A stretch of DNA of 64,000 nucleotides from Alteraurantiacibacter hainanensis (lineage in GTDB: Bacteria > Pseudomonadota > Alphaproteobacteria > Sphingomonadales > Sphingomonadaceae), in NCBI RefSeq assembly GCF_036321025.1, contig NZ_JAZAPB010000001.1, forward strand, positions 434,001 through 498,000. Direction: 5' to 3'. Position numbers and translations under genes: made by a program. Of this stretch, positions 42,472 to 51,002 are shown piece by piece (the stretch's first letter is position 1; the number at the start of each line of letters is the position of its first letter). Below the pieces are notes generated by a model that saw only the letters and a list, made by a program, of their open reading frames with translations, had not been told where the DNA came from and did no database searches.

Positions 42472-43413
42472 ATGATCCGTTCGGGCAATAAGCACCGCCG
42501 CGTATTGAGCGCAATCATGCTCACAAGCCTGCTGCTGAGCGCTCCGGCAATAGGCCAGGATGAGACTGACGACGGTGCCGGGGAAGTCCGCAACCGTGCC
42601 GCCATCGACCTGTCGTTGACCGGGGTTGCCGCCTCGGGTGCCTCGATCGATGCAAACGAGGACGAGGACCGCTCCGGCGGCATTGCCGAGATTGGGTTGG
42701 ACTGGGATCGCGATTCCGGAGCCAATCATTTTGATCTCGATGCCCGCAGTTCCTATTACAAGTACACCGATGCCGACCGGGATGACCGCTGGAGCAACGC
42801 GCTCTCGCTCGCATATAGCCGTGATCTTTCCGACACGATCCGCGTCGGTGTGCGCGCTCGCGGGGCAACGCGGCTGTCGACCCTTGAAAGTCGCGAGGCG
42901 GATGAAGCGCGGCTTCAGGGCCGCATTGAATTCAATGACCGCACTCACCGGATCAGGCTGACAAGCGGGTGGCGTTGGCGCAATTATCAGGACCGGGACA
43001 CCGGGACTGGCGACGGCGCAATGGCCGATCTGGATTATCGCTACCGCATCAGCCGGGGTAATTTCATCTTCGCCGAAGCGACCTATGACGAAATCACCTC
43101 GGATATTCCACGCCTGACCTATGAAAGGGTAACCTTGCGCGGTGCAGGCCGGATGCGAATTAACGAGGATCTCGACCTCGAGCTCGGCCTCAAATGGCGG
43201 GACTGGAAGAATGAAAATCGCTTCATCGGTTCGGAACGACGGACCGCCAGCTCCATCGCACCAGAACTAAGGCTGGGCTATGAATTTGGAGACGATTGGT
43301 CGCTCAACGCCGAGGGCACGGTAATCTGGCGTGAATCCAACGACCCGGGCTACGAGCGCACTGTTTATCGCGCCTTCCTCACGTTGGAAAAACGCTTCTG
43401 GATTGATCGATAG
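42472..43413 (+). CDS. Outer membrane beta-barrel protein
   Basis: The 313-residue product has a signal peptide (RRVLSAIMLTSLLLSAPAIGQ), an acidic stretch (DETDDGAGE), and alternating amphipathic strands rich in Tyr, Trp and Arg (FDLDARSSYYKYTDADRDD, RIRLTSGWRWRNYQDRDTG, NFIFAEATYDEITSD). It ends VYRAFLTLEKRFWIDR, a barrel-type C-terminus shifted from the usual terminal Phe. GAGGGGG lies before the ATG; the frame opens at 42442. The family resembles the uncharacterised surface barrels (for example OMP_b-brl_2) of sphingomonads. It closes the CapA/hydrolase/NTPase/ABC group and may be its outer membrane component. Confidence 0.72.
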   Translation: MIRSGNKHRRVLSAIMLTSLLLSAPAIGQDETDDGAGEVRNRAAIDLSLTGVAASGASIDANEDEDRSGGIAEIGLDWDRDSGANHFDLDARSSYYKYTDADRDDRWSNALSLAYSRDLSDTIRVGVRARGATRLSTLESREADEARLQGRIEFNDRTHRIRLTSGWRWRNYQDRDTGTGDGAMADLDYRYRISRGNFIFAEATYDEITSDIPRLTYERVTLRGAGRMRINEDLDLELGLKWRDWKNENRFIGSERRTASSIAPELRLGYEFGDDWSLNAEGTVIWRESNDPGYERTVYRAFLTLEKRFWIDR

Positions 43414-44065
43414 GAAGAGATCCTCGGGTCGGCTGAAATGCCGAATGTGCAATTCGAGCAGCTCGGCCAGCTAGACAGTCCGAATCCAAAGCGATTTCGC
43501 CCATCGGCCCGCCGAGGGCCTTTAGACCTCGGCTGCGTCGAGCAAATCTCCGAACGGCCGGGAAAAAGGTAAGTGGCGGTGGGCGCAGTCGTCCCACAAC
43601 TTGTCTCGGACTTTTGTCCGCTTCGCGCCCCATTCCGGTCGTTCCGATACTGACAAGGAGATTCCTAAAGCGGTCAATCGCGCGGTTGGAATAGCAGGGC
43701 GGTTTCGCGCCCCAGCCCCAGCCGTGCCGGCTCCGCATTTTGGGATTCGAAGGCTGCCGGTGTTCAGGGGCCATTTGAACAACCTGTTTTCGGGGCTTCC
43801 GGCGCCCTCATCTTCCTATGGTTGATCTAAGCGACCATCAGGATGACGGCATAAGTTTGCCTGCGCATCTCTCGAGGCTTTGTATGGATGCACAAGGATC
43901 AGAAGATTAAACCTATTGGCATTCCCTGCAGCTTTGTTCTCCATATGTATGGATATTGCGACTTTATGTAGGGATACTATTTGTGGAAGTTTCCGAGCGA
44001 AGCAAACGAGCGTGGGTTTTTGAAGCGGGTGGAAGGGGTTATGTCCTCGTTGCGGAAAAGGCGAC
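43414..44065. other. Intergenic region with hairpin and direct repeats
   Basis: About 650 bases with no supported gene. GCCGAGG/CCTCGGC (43511-43517 with 43527-43533) forms a hairpin that may end the previous operon. Near the right end are three direct repeats before the DUF983/MocR pair (listed separately). A stretch around 43690-43760 looks superficially like tRNA because of a TTCGAA, but no cloverleaf can be formed. Confidence 0.55.
43881..43975 (+). promoter_or_regulatory. Three direct repeats TGTATGGAT, possible MocR operator
   Basis: TGTATGGAT occurs at 43881-43889 and 43946-43954, with TGTAGGGAT at 43967-43975. MocR regulators characterised so far bind direct repeats near their own promoters. 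The MocR gene is the second gene downstream. Confidence 0.35.
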
Positions 44066-44416
44066 ATGTTCCGCTCTTGGCTCAAGGTCACCGACAAATG
44101 CGAGCAATGCGGTCTCGACTATCGGTTCGCATCTCCTGACGACGGACCAGCCTTTTTTTCCCTCTGCTTCGTCGCACCCCCATTGCTTGCCGTGATCGTT
44201 TGGCTTCAGGTCTCGCTTGGACTTCCGACCCTAGTGCTTTTCGTGATCGGCCTCCCCCTGTTGGGGATCGGCTGCCTTTTGCCGTTGCGTCCGATCAAGG
44301 GGTGGCTTGTGGCCTCGCAGTTCGTCAACAAGGCTGTCGAAGCCGGCACCGAGAAACTGTGGGCGGAAATGCATGAGCGAGAGGATGCGTCCAGAGATGA
44401 CAGACTGGGTTCCTGA
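44066..44416 (+). CDS. DUF983-family membrane protein, N-terminus disrupted
   Basis: The ORF gives 116 residues: a Cys pair (DKCEQCGLDY), DDGPAFF, and two membrane segments (LLAVIVWLQVSLGLP and LVLFVIGLPLLGIGCLLPL), matching DUF983. Intact members start with a first Cys pair, CPRCG. In this frame the codons just before the ATG encode CPRCGKGD (from 44042), but there is no ATG, GTG or TTG between the in-frame TGA at 44021 and the ATG at 44066. The true start must be upstream in another frame, so the gene has a frameshift (or the sequence an error) at about 44020. The 3' end overlaps the MocR gene. Function unknown. Confidence 0.7.
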   Translation: MFRSWLKVTDKCEQCGLDYRFASPDDGPAFFSLCFVAPPLLAVIVWLQVSLGLPTLVLFVIGLPLLGIGCLLPLRPIKGWLVASQFVNKAVEAGTEKLWAEMHEREDASRDDRLGS

Positions 44417-45758
44417 TCTAAGGGGGAAAACTGGCCCGAAGTATCTTGCGCTCGCGGAATCACTGACGAATTCTATCGGGACTGGCGAGCTGAAGCCTGG
44501 CGCGCGATTGCCGCCGCAACGCGAATTGGCACAGGCGCTCGGCTTTGATCTGACGACCGTTACCCGTGCCTATAATGTCGCTCGGCAGCGTGGGTTGATC
44601 GATGGCCGGGGGAAGGCCGGGAGCTTCGTGCGGGACACTGCCACGCATTCGATCTACGCAGCGGCGCAAGTGGATACCGGATTGAATACGCCGCCCGTCC
44701 CATCGGACGGAATTCTTCAGAAAGAGATGAAAAGAGCTTTCGATCTGGCTCTTGGCCAGAACGCGGGCTCGTTGCTTCAATATCAGTCCGCAGGCGGTGA
44801 TCAGGCAATCATCCGGGCTGGAGCCGACCTTGCGGCGCGCGTCGGGCTGAAACCGGCTATGGATCAGGTCGTCATGGCGGCCGGCGGCCAGAACGCACTG
44901 CTCGCTGTCTCGCGGGCGGTACTCGCTCCTGGCGCCAAGGTTGCCTGCGGCGAGTTTGTCTACCCCGGCTTTCGCGCAATTGCTTTGCGCCTGGGCCTCA
45001 AACTCCTGCCCTTGCAGACGATGAACGCTGACGCGCTGGAGAGTGCCTGTCGGCATAACGATGTCTCCGCACTCTATGTCGTTCCTACCAATGACAATCC
45101 CACGGCAACCACCATTCCCGTGTCGGAACGTCAGAGAATTGCCGAGGTCGCTCAGCGGTACAAGCTGCAGATCATTGAGGACGATGCCTATGGCCTTCTG
45201 CCAAAGAGTCCGCTGCCGGCCATTTCCAGCCTTGTTCCACAGCAATCGTGGCATATCCTCAGTATGTCAAAAATCATCTCGCCGGCCCTCCGGATCGCCT
45301 TCGTAAGCGCGCCCACCGTGGCGGATGCGCTGCGACTGGCGGCGGAGGTGCATGACACCGCCGTGATGCCGCCTCCGATCAATGCGGCGATGGTCGCCAT
45401 GTGGTTGCGCGAGGGGACCTTTGACAGCCTGGTGTCGGCTGTGCGGACCGAGGCCGAATGGCGTTCGGATCTCGCGGGCAGGATCTTGAAAGATCATTCA
45501 ATCTGCCACCAGCCTCAGGGTTACCATGTCTGGCTTCGGCTGCCGGCAGGAGCGTCGGTCTCCATGCTTTCGCAGCAGCTTGCTGCCGCGGGTGTCGGAG
45601 CGATTCCGTCGGACCGGTTCGCAGTAGGCAAAGTTGCAGCGCAAGCGCTCAGGGTCTCGCTTGGCGGCACGGCCCCTCGAACAACCGTCGAGGCAGCTTT
45701 GAGGCAACTCGCGGGCCATCTCTCTCTACTCGACGTAGAGCGGGCTGACATCGTCTAG
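44397..45758 (+). CDS. MocR-type regulator: GntR winged helix fused to PLP aminotransferase-like domain
   Basis: The 453-residue product has an N-terminal GntR helix-turn-helix (KYLALAESLTNSIGTGELKPG, LPPQRELAQALGFDLTTVTRAY) joined to a fold-type I aminotransferase domain. It includes ENALLAV-like AAGGQNALLAVSRAV, PTNDNPTATT, IIEDDAYGLL and the PLP-lysine segment SMSKIISPALRI (K292). MocR proteins mostly sense PLP or amino-compound metabolites and control pyridoxal, GABA or taurine genes. The frame opens at 44307, but the ATG at 44397 begins the helix-turn-helix domain and has GAGAGGA upstream. It overlaps the DUF983 gene by 20 bases. Only DUF983 is next to it, so the target pathway is unclear. 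Confidence 0.88.
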   Translation: MTDWVPDLRGKTGPKYLALAESLTNSIGTGELKPGARLPPQRELAQALGFDLTTVTRAYNVARQRGLIDGRGKAGSFVRDTATHSIYAAAQVDTGLNTPPVPSDGILQKEMKRAFDLALGQNAGSLLQYQSAGGDQAIIRAGADLAARVGLKPAMDQVVMAAGGQNALLAVSRAVLAPGAKVACGEFVYPGFRAIALRLGLKLLPLQTMNADALESACRHNDVSALYVVPTNDNPTATTIPVSERQRIAEVAQRYKLQIIEDDAYGLLPKSPLPAISSLVPQQSWHILSMSKIISPALRIAFVSAPTVADALRLAAEVHDTAVMPPPINAAMVAMWLREGTFDSLVSAVRTEAEWRSDLAGRILKDHSICHQPQGYHVWLRLPAGASVSMLSQQLAAAGVGAIPSDRFAVGKVAAQALRVSLGGTAPRTTVEAALRQLAGHLSLLDVERADIV

Positions 45759-45868
45759 GCGGCTTCAGCCGCTGCTCTTGCCCAAACCTGCAGGTCCGGT
45801 TCCGGCCCAAAGACCTGCGGTGCCTTCCGCGTTATCGAATTGGCCAATCACGGCCGAGGAGAAGTGAC

Positions 45869-46622
45869 ATGGGATATTCGAAATTTGACCCTGCCATGCA
45901 GGCTCAAGCAGCGTGGAAGGCTGGTAAGAACGCTGGAACGAAGCGACCTCTAATCCATAAGCAGATATGGGCGATCCGCTTCCATCTTGATCGCGAAGGA
46001 CGTCTAAGGGACAAAGCCCTTTTCGACCTCGCCATCGATGGCAAATTACGCGGCTGCGATTCTGGTCAAGATCAAGATCGGTGACGTCGTCGCGTGCAAC
46101 GACGTCCGCAATCGTGCGATTGTCAGCCAGCAGAAAACCAATCGGCCAGTTCAGTTCGAACTCACTGCTGACGTCCGCTCCACCCTAATTGCATGGCTGG
46201 CGCGGCGTGGTGGCTCGACAAGCGATTATCTGTTTCCCAGCCGCGTCGATCGACATGGCAAAATGAGCACTCGCCAATATGCCCGCCTGGTCGACGAATG
46301 GGTGACTGCCATCGGATTGCGTAAATCGGAATACGGAACGCACTCGCTGAGCCGTACGAAAGCTGCAATGATCTATCGGGAAACGGGAAGCATCCGCGCA
46401 ATTCAGATTCTGCTAGGCCACACCAAGGTTGAAAACACCGTCCGGTATCCCGGTGTCGATGTGGAAGATGCTTTGCTTCTCGCGGAGCGGACTGAAATCT
46501 GGGTCATCTTACGGTCGACCGGCAACGCTGGTCGACCGCTTTCATGGCGCGAACTGCGCGAGGTGATCGGCTATTGTGGGGTGAAAAGCGGAACTCTCCA
46601 GAATGTCTTTCGCAGCGCTTAA
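45869..46622 (+). pseudogene. Tyrosine site-specific integrase, frameshifted and catalytically altered
   Basis: The two frames 45869-46084 and 46038-46622 together match one sphingomonad-type integrase. The first ends KLRGCDSGQDQDR; removing one T at 46060-46061 restores KLRGCD-LVKIKIGD and the second frame. The second has QQKTNRPVQFEL, ARLVDEW, HSLSRTKAA and HTKVENTVRY. The HxxR motif, normally HSLR, is HSLS (AGC at 46350), so the catalytic Arg is lost; the nucleophile Tyr in VRYPGVD remains. The expected end ...TEI is followed by TGG (46500) instead of a stop, and the frame runs on about 40 codons. Several independent lesions show it is dead. Confidence 0.88.
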
Positions 46623-46655
46623 ATTGCTTTCCGGAAGGAGGTGGATCGCGCGCTG

Positions 46656-47888
46656 CTAGTCGGCAAGCCATAGCTCGTGACTATCGATCCGCAACTGGGT
46701 GATAGCCCGCTGTGCCTGGGCGCGGGCTTCCACCTCCATGATGAAGGCATCGTGCGTCATGCGTTCCGCCAGCAGCAGGTCGGCAAGGTCAATCTCGCCC
46801 AGCTCATGCCCCCGCCGCATGCGTGTGAGCACGGCCATCTGCGCGCGCAATCCCTCGCGGGCGCGCTGCCAAGACGCGATCCGGAAACGCGCCTGCGCGA
46901 GGTCGGCGGCGGAGGTTTCCTGCACGGCGAAGCGCGCCATGCGGGCATCGGCCAGCGCGGCATCGGCCTCGGCCATGGCCTGGTCTGCAATGGCGCCGCG
47001 GCGGCTGCCGCCAATCGGCATGGAGAACACCAGGCCCGCACCCGTTTCCGCCCCGCCCCGCTCGGAGAACACCCGTACTCCCAGCGACGGATCGGCCACG
47101 CGGTCCAGTCGAGCGCGGGCGGCGGAAGCTTCCACCGCCCGCGCTTGCGCTTCGGCGGCGGCGATTTCGTGGCTGTTCATCACCACCAGCCCGGAAAGGC
47201 GCGACAGTTCGTCAGGGGCCATCTGCGGCACAGGGATCTCGGGCGCTTCGGTAGGCAGGGCGAGTGCCGGAAAATGCGTGGCGAGGCGGGTGCGGGCAAG
47301 ATCCGCCTCGCCTGCGGATTGTGCCGCGCGCACGCGCGCAGCGCCCAGAGCCGCCTCTGCCTGATCGGCATCCAGCGACGCCGCATCACCCAGTTCAATC
47401 CGCCGGTGAATTGCCGCCAACGCCGCCTCGAAATTGGCGACTGCGCGCTGGTCCACCTGCGCCACCGCGGAGGCGGAAAGCCAGTCCCACCAGTGCTGCG
47501 CCAGCACCAGGGCCGCCTGGTGACGCGTATCCTCGGCTACGTTTTCCGCCGCATCGACAAGGTGAGTGCCGATCTCGCGATCCAGCCGGGCCTTGCCGGG
47601 CAGACGAACGCCGCGCATCAGCTCGGCATCGAACTCGTCAAAGTCGCCTTCGAAATCGATGCTGCGGCGCGTGTAGCCACCGGTGACGCTAAGATCGTGT
47701 GGACTGGCGGCACGCGCGCGAGCGGATGAGCGGACCGCGCTGACGCGCTGCTGTGCGGCTTCCACCGCCGGATAGGCATCCAGCGCGATGGAAACCTGTT
47801 CCTCGTGCGGCAGGCCGGGTTCGGCCGTGGCGGGTAGAGCCAGCGCCAGCAGCGGTAGGATCGGGGCGAGGTGTTTGGGGCGCATCAT
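46656..47888 (-). CDS. czcC: Outer membrane efflux protein, TolC/CzcC-like
   Basis: The 410-residue product has a signal peptide (LAPILPLLALALPATAEP) and the duplicated helical coiled-coil pattern of TolC/CzcC: AYPAVEAAQQRVSAVRSSARARA in the first half and MNSHEIAAAEAQARAVEASAARAR in the second, each followed by strands such as LSVTGGYTRRSIDF and SLGVRVFSERGG. It should form the outer membrane duct of the CzcCBA tripartite pump. It is the last gene of the operon and overlaps czcA by four bases. The 3' end and its flank exist as a decayed copy at 58715-58925. Confidence 0.88.
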   Translation of the reverse strand: MMRPKHLAPILPLLALALPATAEPGLPHEEQVSIALDAYPAVEAAQQRVSAVRSSARARAASPHDLSVTGGYTRRSIDFEGDFDEFDAELMRGVRLPGKARLDREIGTHLVDAAENVAEDTRHQAALVLAQHWWDWLSASAVAQVDQRAVANFEAALAAIHRRIELGDAASLDADQAEAALGAARVRAAQSAGEADLARTRLATHFPALALPTEAPEIPVPQMAPDELSRLSGLVVMNSHEIAAAEAQARAVEASAARARLDRVADPSLGVRVFSERGGAETGAGLVFSMPIGGSRRGAIADQAMAEADAALADARMARFAVQETSAADLAQARFRIASWQRAREGLRAQMAVLTRMRRGHELGEIDLADLLLAERMTHDAFIMEVEARAQAQRAITQLRIDSHELWLAD

Positions 47889-50800
47889 GTTGCTTCTCCT
47901 TCACCCATGTGTTCTTCCTCGTGCTCGCCCTCGCTTTCGCCGAAGCGTTCGTAGAGGATCGGCAGGAGCACCAGCGTGAGCAGCGTGGCCGAAACCAGCC
48001 CGCCGATCACCACGATCGCCAGAGGCTTCTGGATTTCCGATCCCGGCCCGCTGGCGAACAGCAGAGGCACCAGACCGAAGGCGGCGATGCTGGCCGTCAT
48101 CAGCACCGGACGCAGGCGGCGCTCGGCCCCTTGGTGCACTGCCCGTTGCAGGGAAACGCCGTCGCTCCGCTGCTGGCGGAAGTATGTAACCATCACCAGT
48201 CCGTTGAGGACGGCGATGCCCATCAGGGCGATGAAGCCAACCGATGCGGGCACGGAAAGGTATTCGCCTGACACGGCCAGGGCGATCATCCCGCCCACCA
48301 TGGCGAAGGGAATGTTAAGCAATATCAGCAGCGATGCCCGCAGCGAACCCAGCGTGAAATACAGGATGGCGAAAATCAGCAGCACCGAGATCGGCAGCAC
48401 GATGGCGAGGCGCGCGCTGGCGCGCTGCTGGTTCTCGAACTGGCCGCCCCATTCGAGGCGATAGCCCGCCGGAAGCTCCACATTCCGGGCGATATCCGCG
48501 CGGGCCTCCTCGACATAACCGACGAGGTCGCGCCCCGTGACGAACGCCTGCACCAAGGCAAAGCGCGATCCGTTCTCGTGCTCCAGCTTCACCGGGCCTT
48601 CCACCAGGCTGACGTTCGCGACATCGCTGGCGCGCACCAGGGGACCGGCAGGCGACTGGTACGACTGGTCCGCGAAAGCCTGGGGCGTCTCGGCGCCGCG
48701 GCCTTCGCCGCGCACCACGATGGGTATGCGGCGGTTGCCGTCTGCCACGACGCCCGCATGGATGCCCTCCACCTGGGCGCGCATCATGTCCTGCAGCTCC
48801 GTCACCGGCATTCCGAGGCGCCCGGCGGCTACGCGGTCGATATCGATCTGCATGTAATCCACCGTGTCATTCGCCACGGTCATCGCCTCGCTGGTGCCTT
48901 CGATGGTCTCAAGCCGCGCCTGGATTTCACCCGAGAGGCGCGAGAGTTCGTCCAGATCCGACCCGAACAGCTTGATCGCCAGATCGCCCCGCGCACCGGT
49001 CAGCATTTCGGACGTGCGCATGTCGATGGGCTGGGTGAAGCTCGGCTCGATACCCGGGAAGCGCTGCATCACGGTGCGGATCCGGTCGACCAGCCATTCC
49101 TTGTCGGGCACGCGCCATTCGTCACGCGGGGCAAGCTCAAGAAATGCGTCGCTTTCGTTCAGACCCATCGGATCAAGGCCGATCTCGTCCGAACCGACGC
49201 GAGCGATGATCGCCTGCACTTCGGGCACCTCTCGCATGATCGCGCGCTCGACAGCGAGATCGCCTTCCACCGAGTGGTCCAGCGAGATCGACGGCAGCTT
49301 GGCCAGCTGCATCACGACCGAACCTTCGTCCATCACCGGCAGGAAAGTCTTGCCCGTCACCGAGTAGGCCACACCCGTCAGGACGAGCGAGACGCCGGCA
49401 ATGCCGTAAACCAGCTTCTTGTGGGCAAAGGCTCTGTCCAGCAGTGCGTGATAGCGCGGCGCGATCTTGCGCATGAGCCAGGGCTCGTGCTCGCCTTCCC
49501 TTACTCGCAGCATGTAGAAGGCGATCACCGGGATCAGTGTGAGCGAGAGCACCAGCGCCGATACCAGCGCCAGCACGATGGTGAGAGCGACGGGGGAGAA
49601 CAGCTTGCCCTCCAGCCCTTCCAGCGTCAGCAGCGGCAGGAAGACAAGGGCGATGATGGCAAGACCCGAAGCGACAGGCTTCGCCACCTCCACCGTGGCG
49701 ACAAGGATGTTGTAGGCCTTGCCCTGCTTAGCGTGCCTAGGATCGGCTAGGCGTTCGACAACATTTTCCACTACCACCACGGCGCCGTCCACCAGGATGC
49801 CCACGGCTATCGCCAAGCCACCAAGGCTCATCAGGTTGGCCGTCAGGCCGATAGCGCGCATGAAGATGAACGTGAGCAAGGCGGCCATTGGAAGTGCCAG
49901 CGCCACGATCAGCGAGGCGCGGAAATCACCGAGGAACAGCAACAGGAGCAGCACCACCAGCACGGTCGCTTCCAGAAGCGCACTTTCCACCGTTCCCACC
50001 GCGCGCTCGATCAGATCGGAACGGTCATAAAAGACGTCCACCACCATTCCCTCGGGCAGGCTGGGTGTGATTTCCGCCAGGCGTTCTTCCACGCCGGAAA
50101 CAATCTGCGCCGCGTCCGCTCCGCGCAGGCCGATCACCAGGCCCTGCACCGCCTCGTCCGTTCCATCCCTGGTGACCGCGCCATACCGCGTCAGGCTGCC
50201 GGTGCGCACTTCGGCAACGTCGGCAAGACGCACAACGCCGCCACCATCGCCGGTGCGCAACACGGTGTTGGCGAGATCATCCAGCGTGCGGATCGCCCCG
50301 GTGGACCGCACGATCAGCGCCTCCTCGCCCGTTGTCAGGCGACCAGCACCGTCATTGCGGTTGCCAGTATCTATGGCAGCGGCGATGTCCGCGGTGGAGA
50401 GCCCAACGGCTGCCAGTGCGCCGTTGTCAGGGGCTACCTCGAAAGTCTCGACGTAGCCGCCGAGCGCATTCACGTCCGCCACGCCCGGCACAGTGCGGAG
50501 CGCTGGGCGGATGATCCAGTCGAGAACGCGGCGCTTCTCGGCCAGGCCTTGCGGGCCTTCCAGCGTGAACATGTACATGTCGGACAGCGGCGTCGAAATC
50601 GGTGCCATGCCGCCCTCCACGGTGGAGGGCAGGTCCGTCATGACGGAGTTCAGCCTCTCGGACACCTGCTGGCGCGCCCAGTAGATGTCCGTTCCATCCT
50701 CGAAATCGATGGTGATGTCGGCGATCGCGTACTTGGCGACGGAGCGCAGCACGGCCTGGTCCGGGATGCCGAGCATTTCCATTTCGATGGGGGTGATGAC

Positions 50801-50992
50801 GCGGCTTTCCACCTCCTCGGGCGTCATGCCGGGCGCGCGCAGGATGATCTTCACCTGTGTGGAACTGATGTCCGGGAAGGCGTCGATCGGCAGGCGATTG
50901 AACGACCATGCGCCGATGCCTGCAAGGATCAGCGCCAGCGCCAGTACGGCAAGACGCAGTGACAGCGCCTTTTCAATGAGGGAACGCAACAT
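47885..50992 (-). CDS. czcA: Heavy-metal efflux RND pump, CzcA-like
   Basis: The 1035-residue product is an RND transporter of the heavy-metal (HME) group: RLAVLALALILAGIGAWSFN opens the first membrane helix, DAFPDISSTQVKI is the standard HME segment, and VGILVDGAVVVVENVVERL is the TM4 proton-relay/signature stretch, in the DG form of Czc/Cnr types rather than the DA form of CusA. The C-terminus is acidic and His-poor (GEGEATE-like). The frame opens at 51079 inside czcB; the ATG at 50992 begins the first helix. It should export Co, Zn, Cd or Ni, driven by protons. The exact metal is not readable. Confidence 0.9.
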   Translation of the reverse strand: MLRSLIEKALSLRLAVLALALILAGIGAWSFNRLPIDAFPDISSTQVKIILRAPGMTPEEVESRVITPIEMEMLGIPDQAVLRSVAKYAIADITIDFEDGTDIYWARQQVSERLNSVMTDLPSTVEGGMAPISTPLSDMYMFTLEGPQGLAEKRRVLDWIIRPALRTVPGVADVNALGGYVETFEVAPDNGALAAVGLSTADIAAAIDTGNRNDGAGRLTTGEEALIVRSTGAIRTLDDLANTVLRTGDGGGVVRLADVAEVRTGSLTRYGAVTRDGTDEAVQGLVIGLRGADAAQIVSGVEERLAEITPSLPEGMVVDVFYDRSDLIERAVGTVESALLEATVLVVLLLLLFLGDFRASLIVALALPMAALLTFIFMRAIGLTANLMSLGGLAIAVGILVDGAVVVVENVVERLADPRHAKQGKAYNILVATVEVAKPVASGLAIIALVFLPLLTLEGLEGKLFSPVALTIVLALVSALVLSLTLIPVIAFYMLRVREGEHEPWLMRKIAPRYHALLDRAFAHKKLVYGIAGVSLVLTGVAYSVTGKTFLPVMDEGSVVMQLAKLPSISLDHSVEGDLAVERAIMREVPEVQAIIARVGSDEIGLDPMGLNESDAFLELAPRDEWRVPDKEWLVDRIRTVMQRFPGIEPSFTQPIDMRTSEMLTGARGDLAIKLFGSDLDELSRLSGEIQARLETIEGTSEAMTVANDTVDYMQIDIDRVAAGRLGMPVTELQDMMRAQVEGIHAGVVADGNRRIPIVVRGEGRGAETPQAFADQSYQSPAGPLVRASDVANVSLVEGPVKLEHENGSRFALVQAFVTGRDLVGYVEEARADIARNVELPAGYRLEWGGQFENQQRASARLAIVLPISVLLIFAILYFTLGSLRASLLILLNIPFAMVGGMIALAVSGEYLSVPASVGFIALMGIAVLNGLVMVTYFRQQRSDGVSLQRAVHQGAERRLRPVLMTASIAAFGLVPLLFASGPGSEIQKPLAIVVIGGLVSATLLTLVLLPILYERFGESEGEHEEEHMGEGEAT

Positions 50993-51002
50993 CGCCCGCG
51001 CC

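Noticed and set aside
43690..43760. tRNA-like stretch with TTCGAA
   Set aside because: No acceptor, D or anticodon stems can be paired on either strand.
45759..45772. Small hairpin after the MocR gene
   Set aside because: Five-bp stem with no T-tract, too weak to call a terminator.
48578..49750. 390-codon plus-strand frame across czcA
   Set aside because: Antisense to conserved RND sequence.
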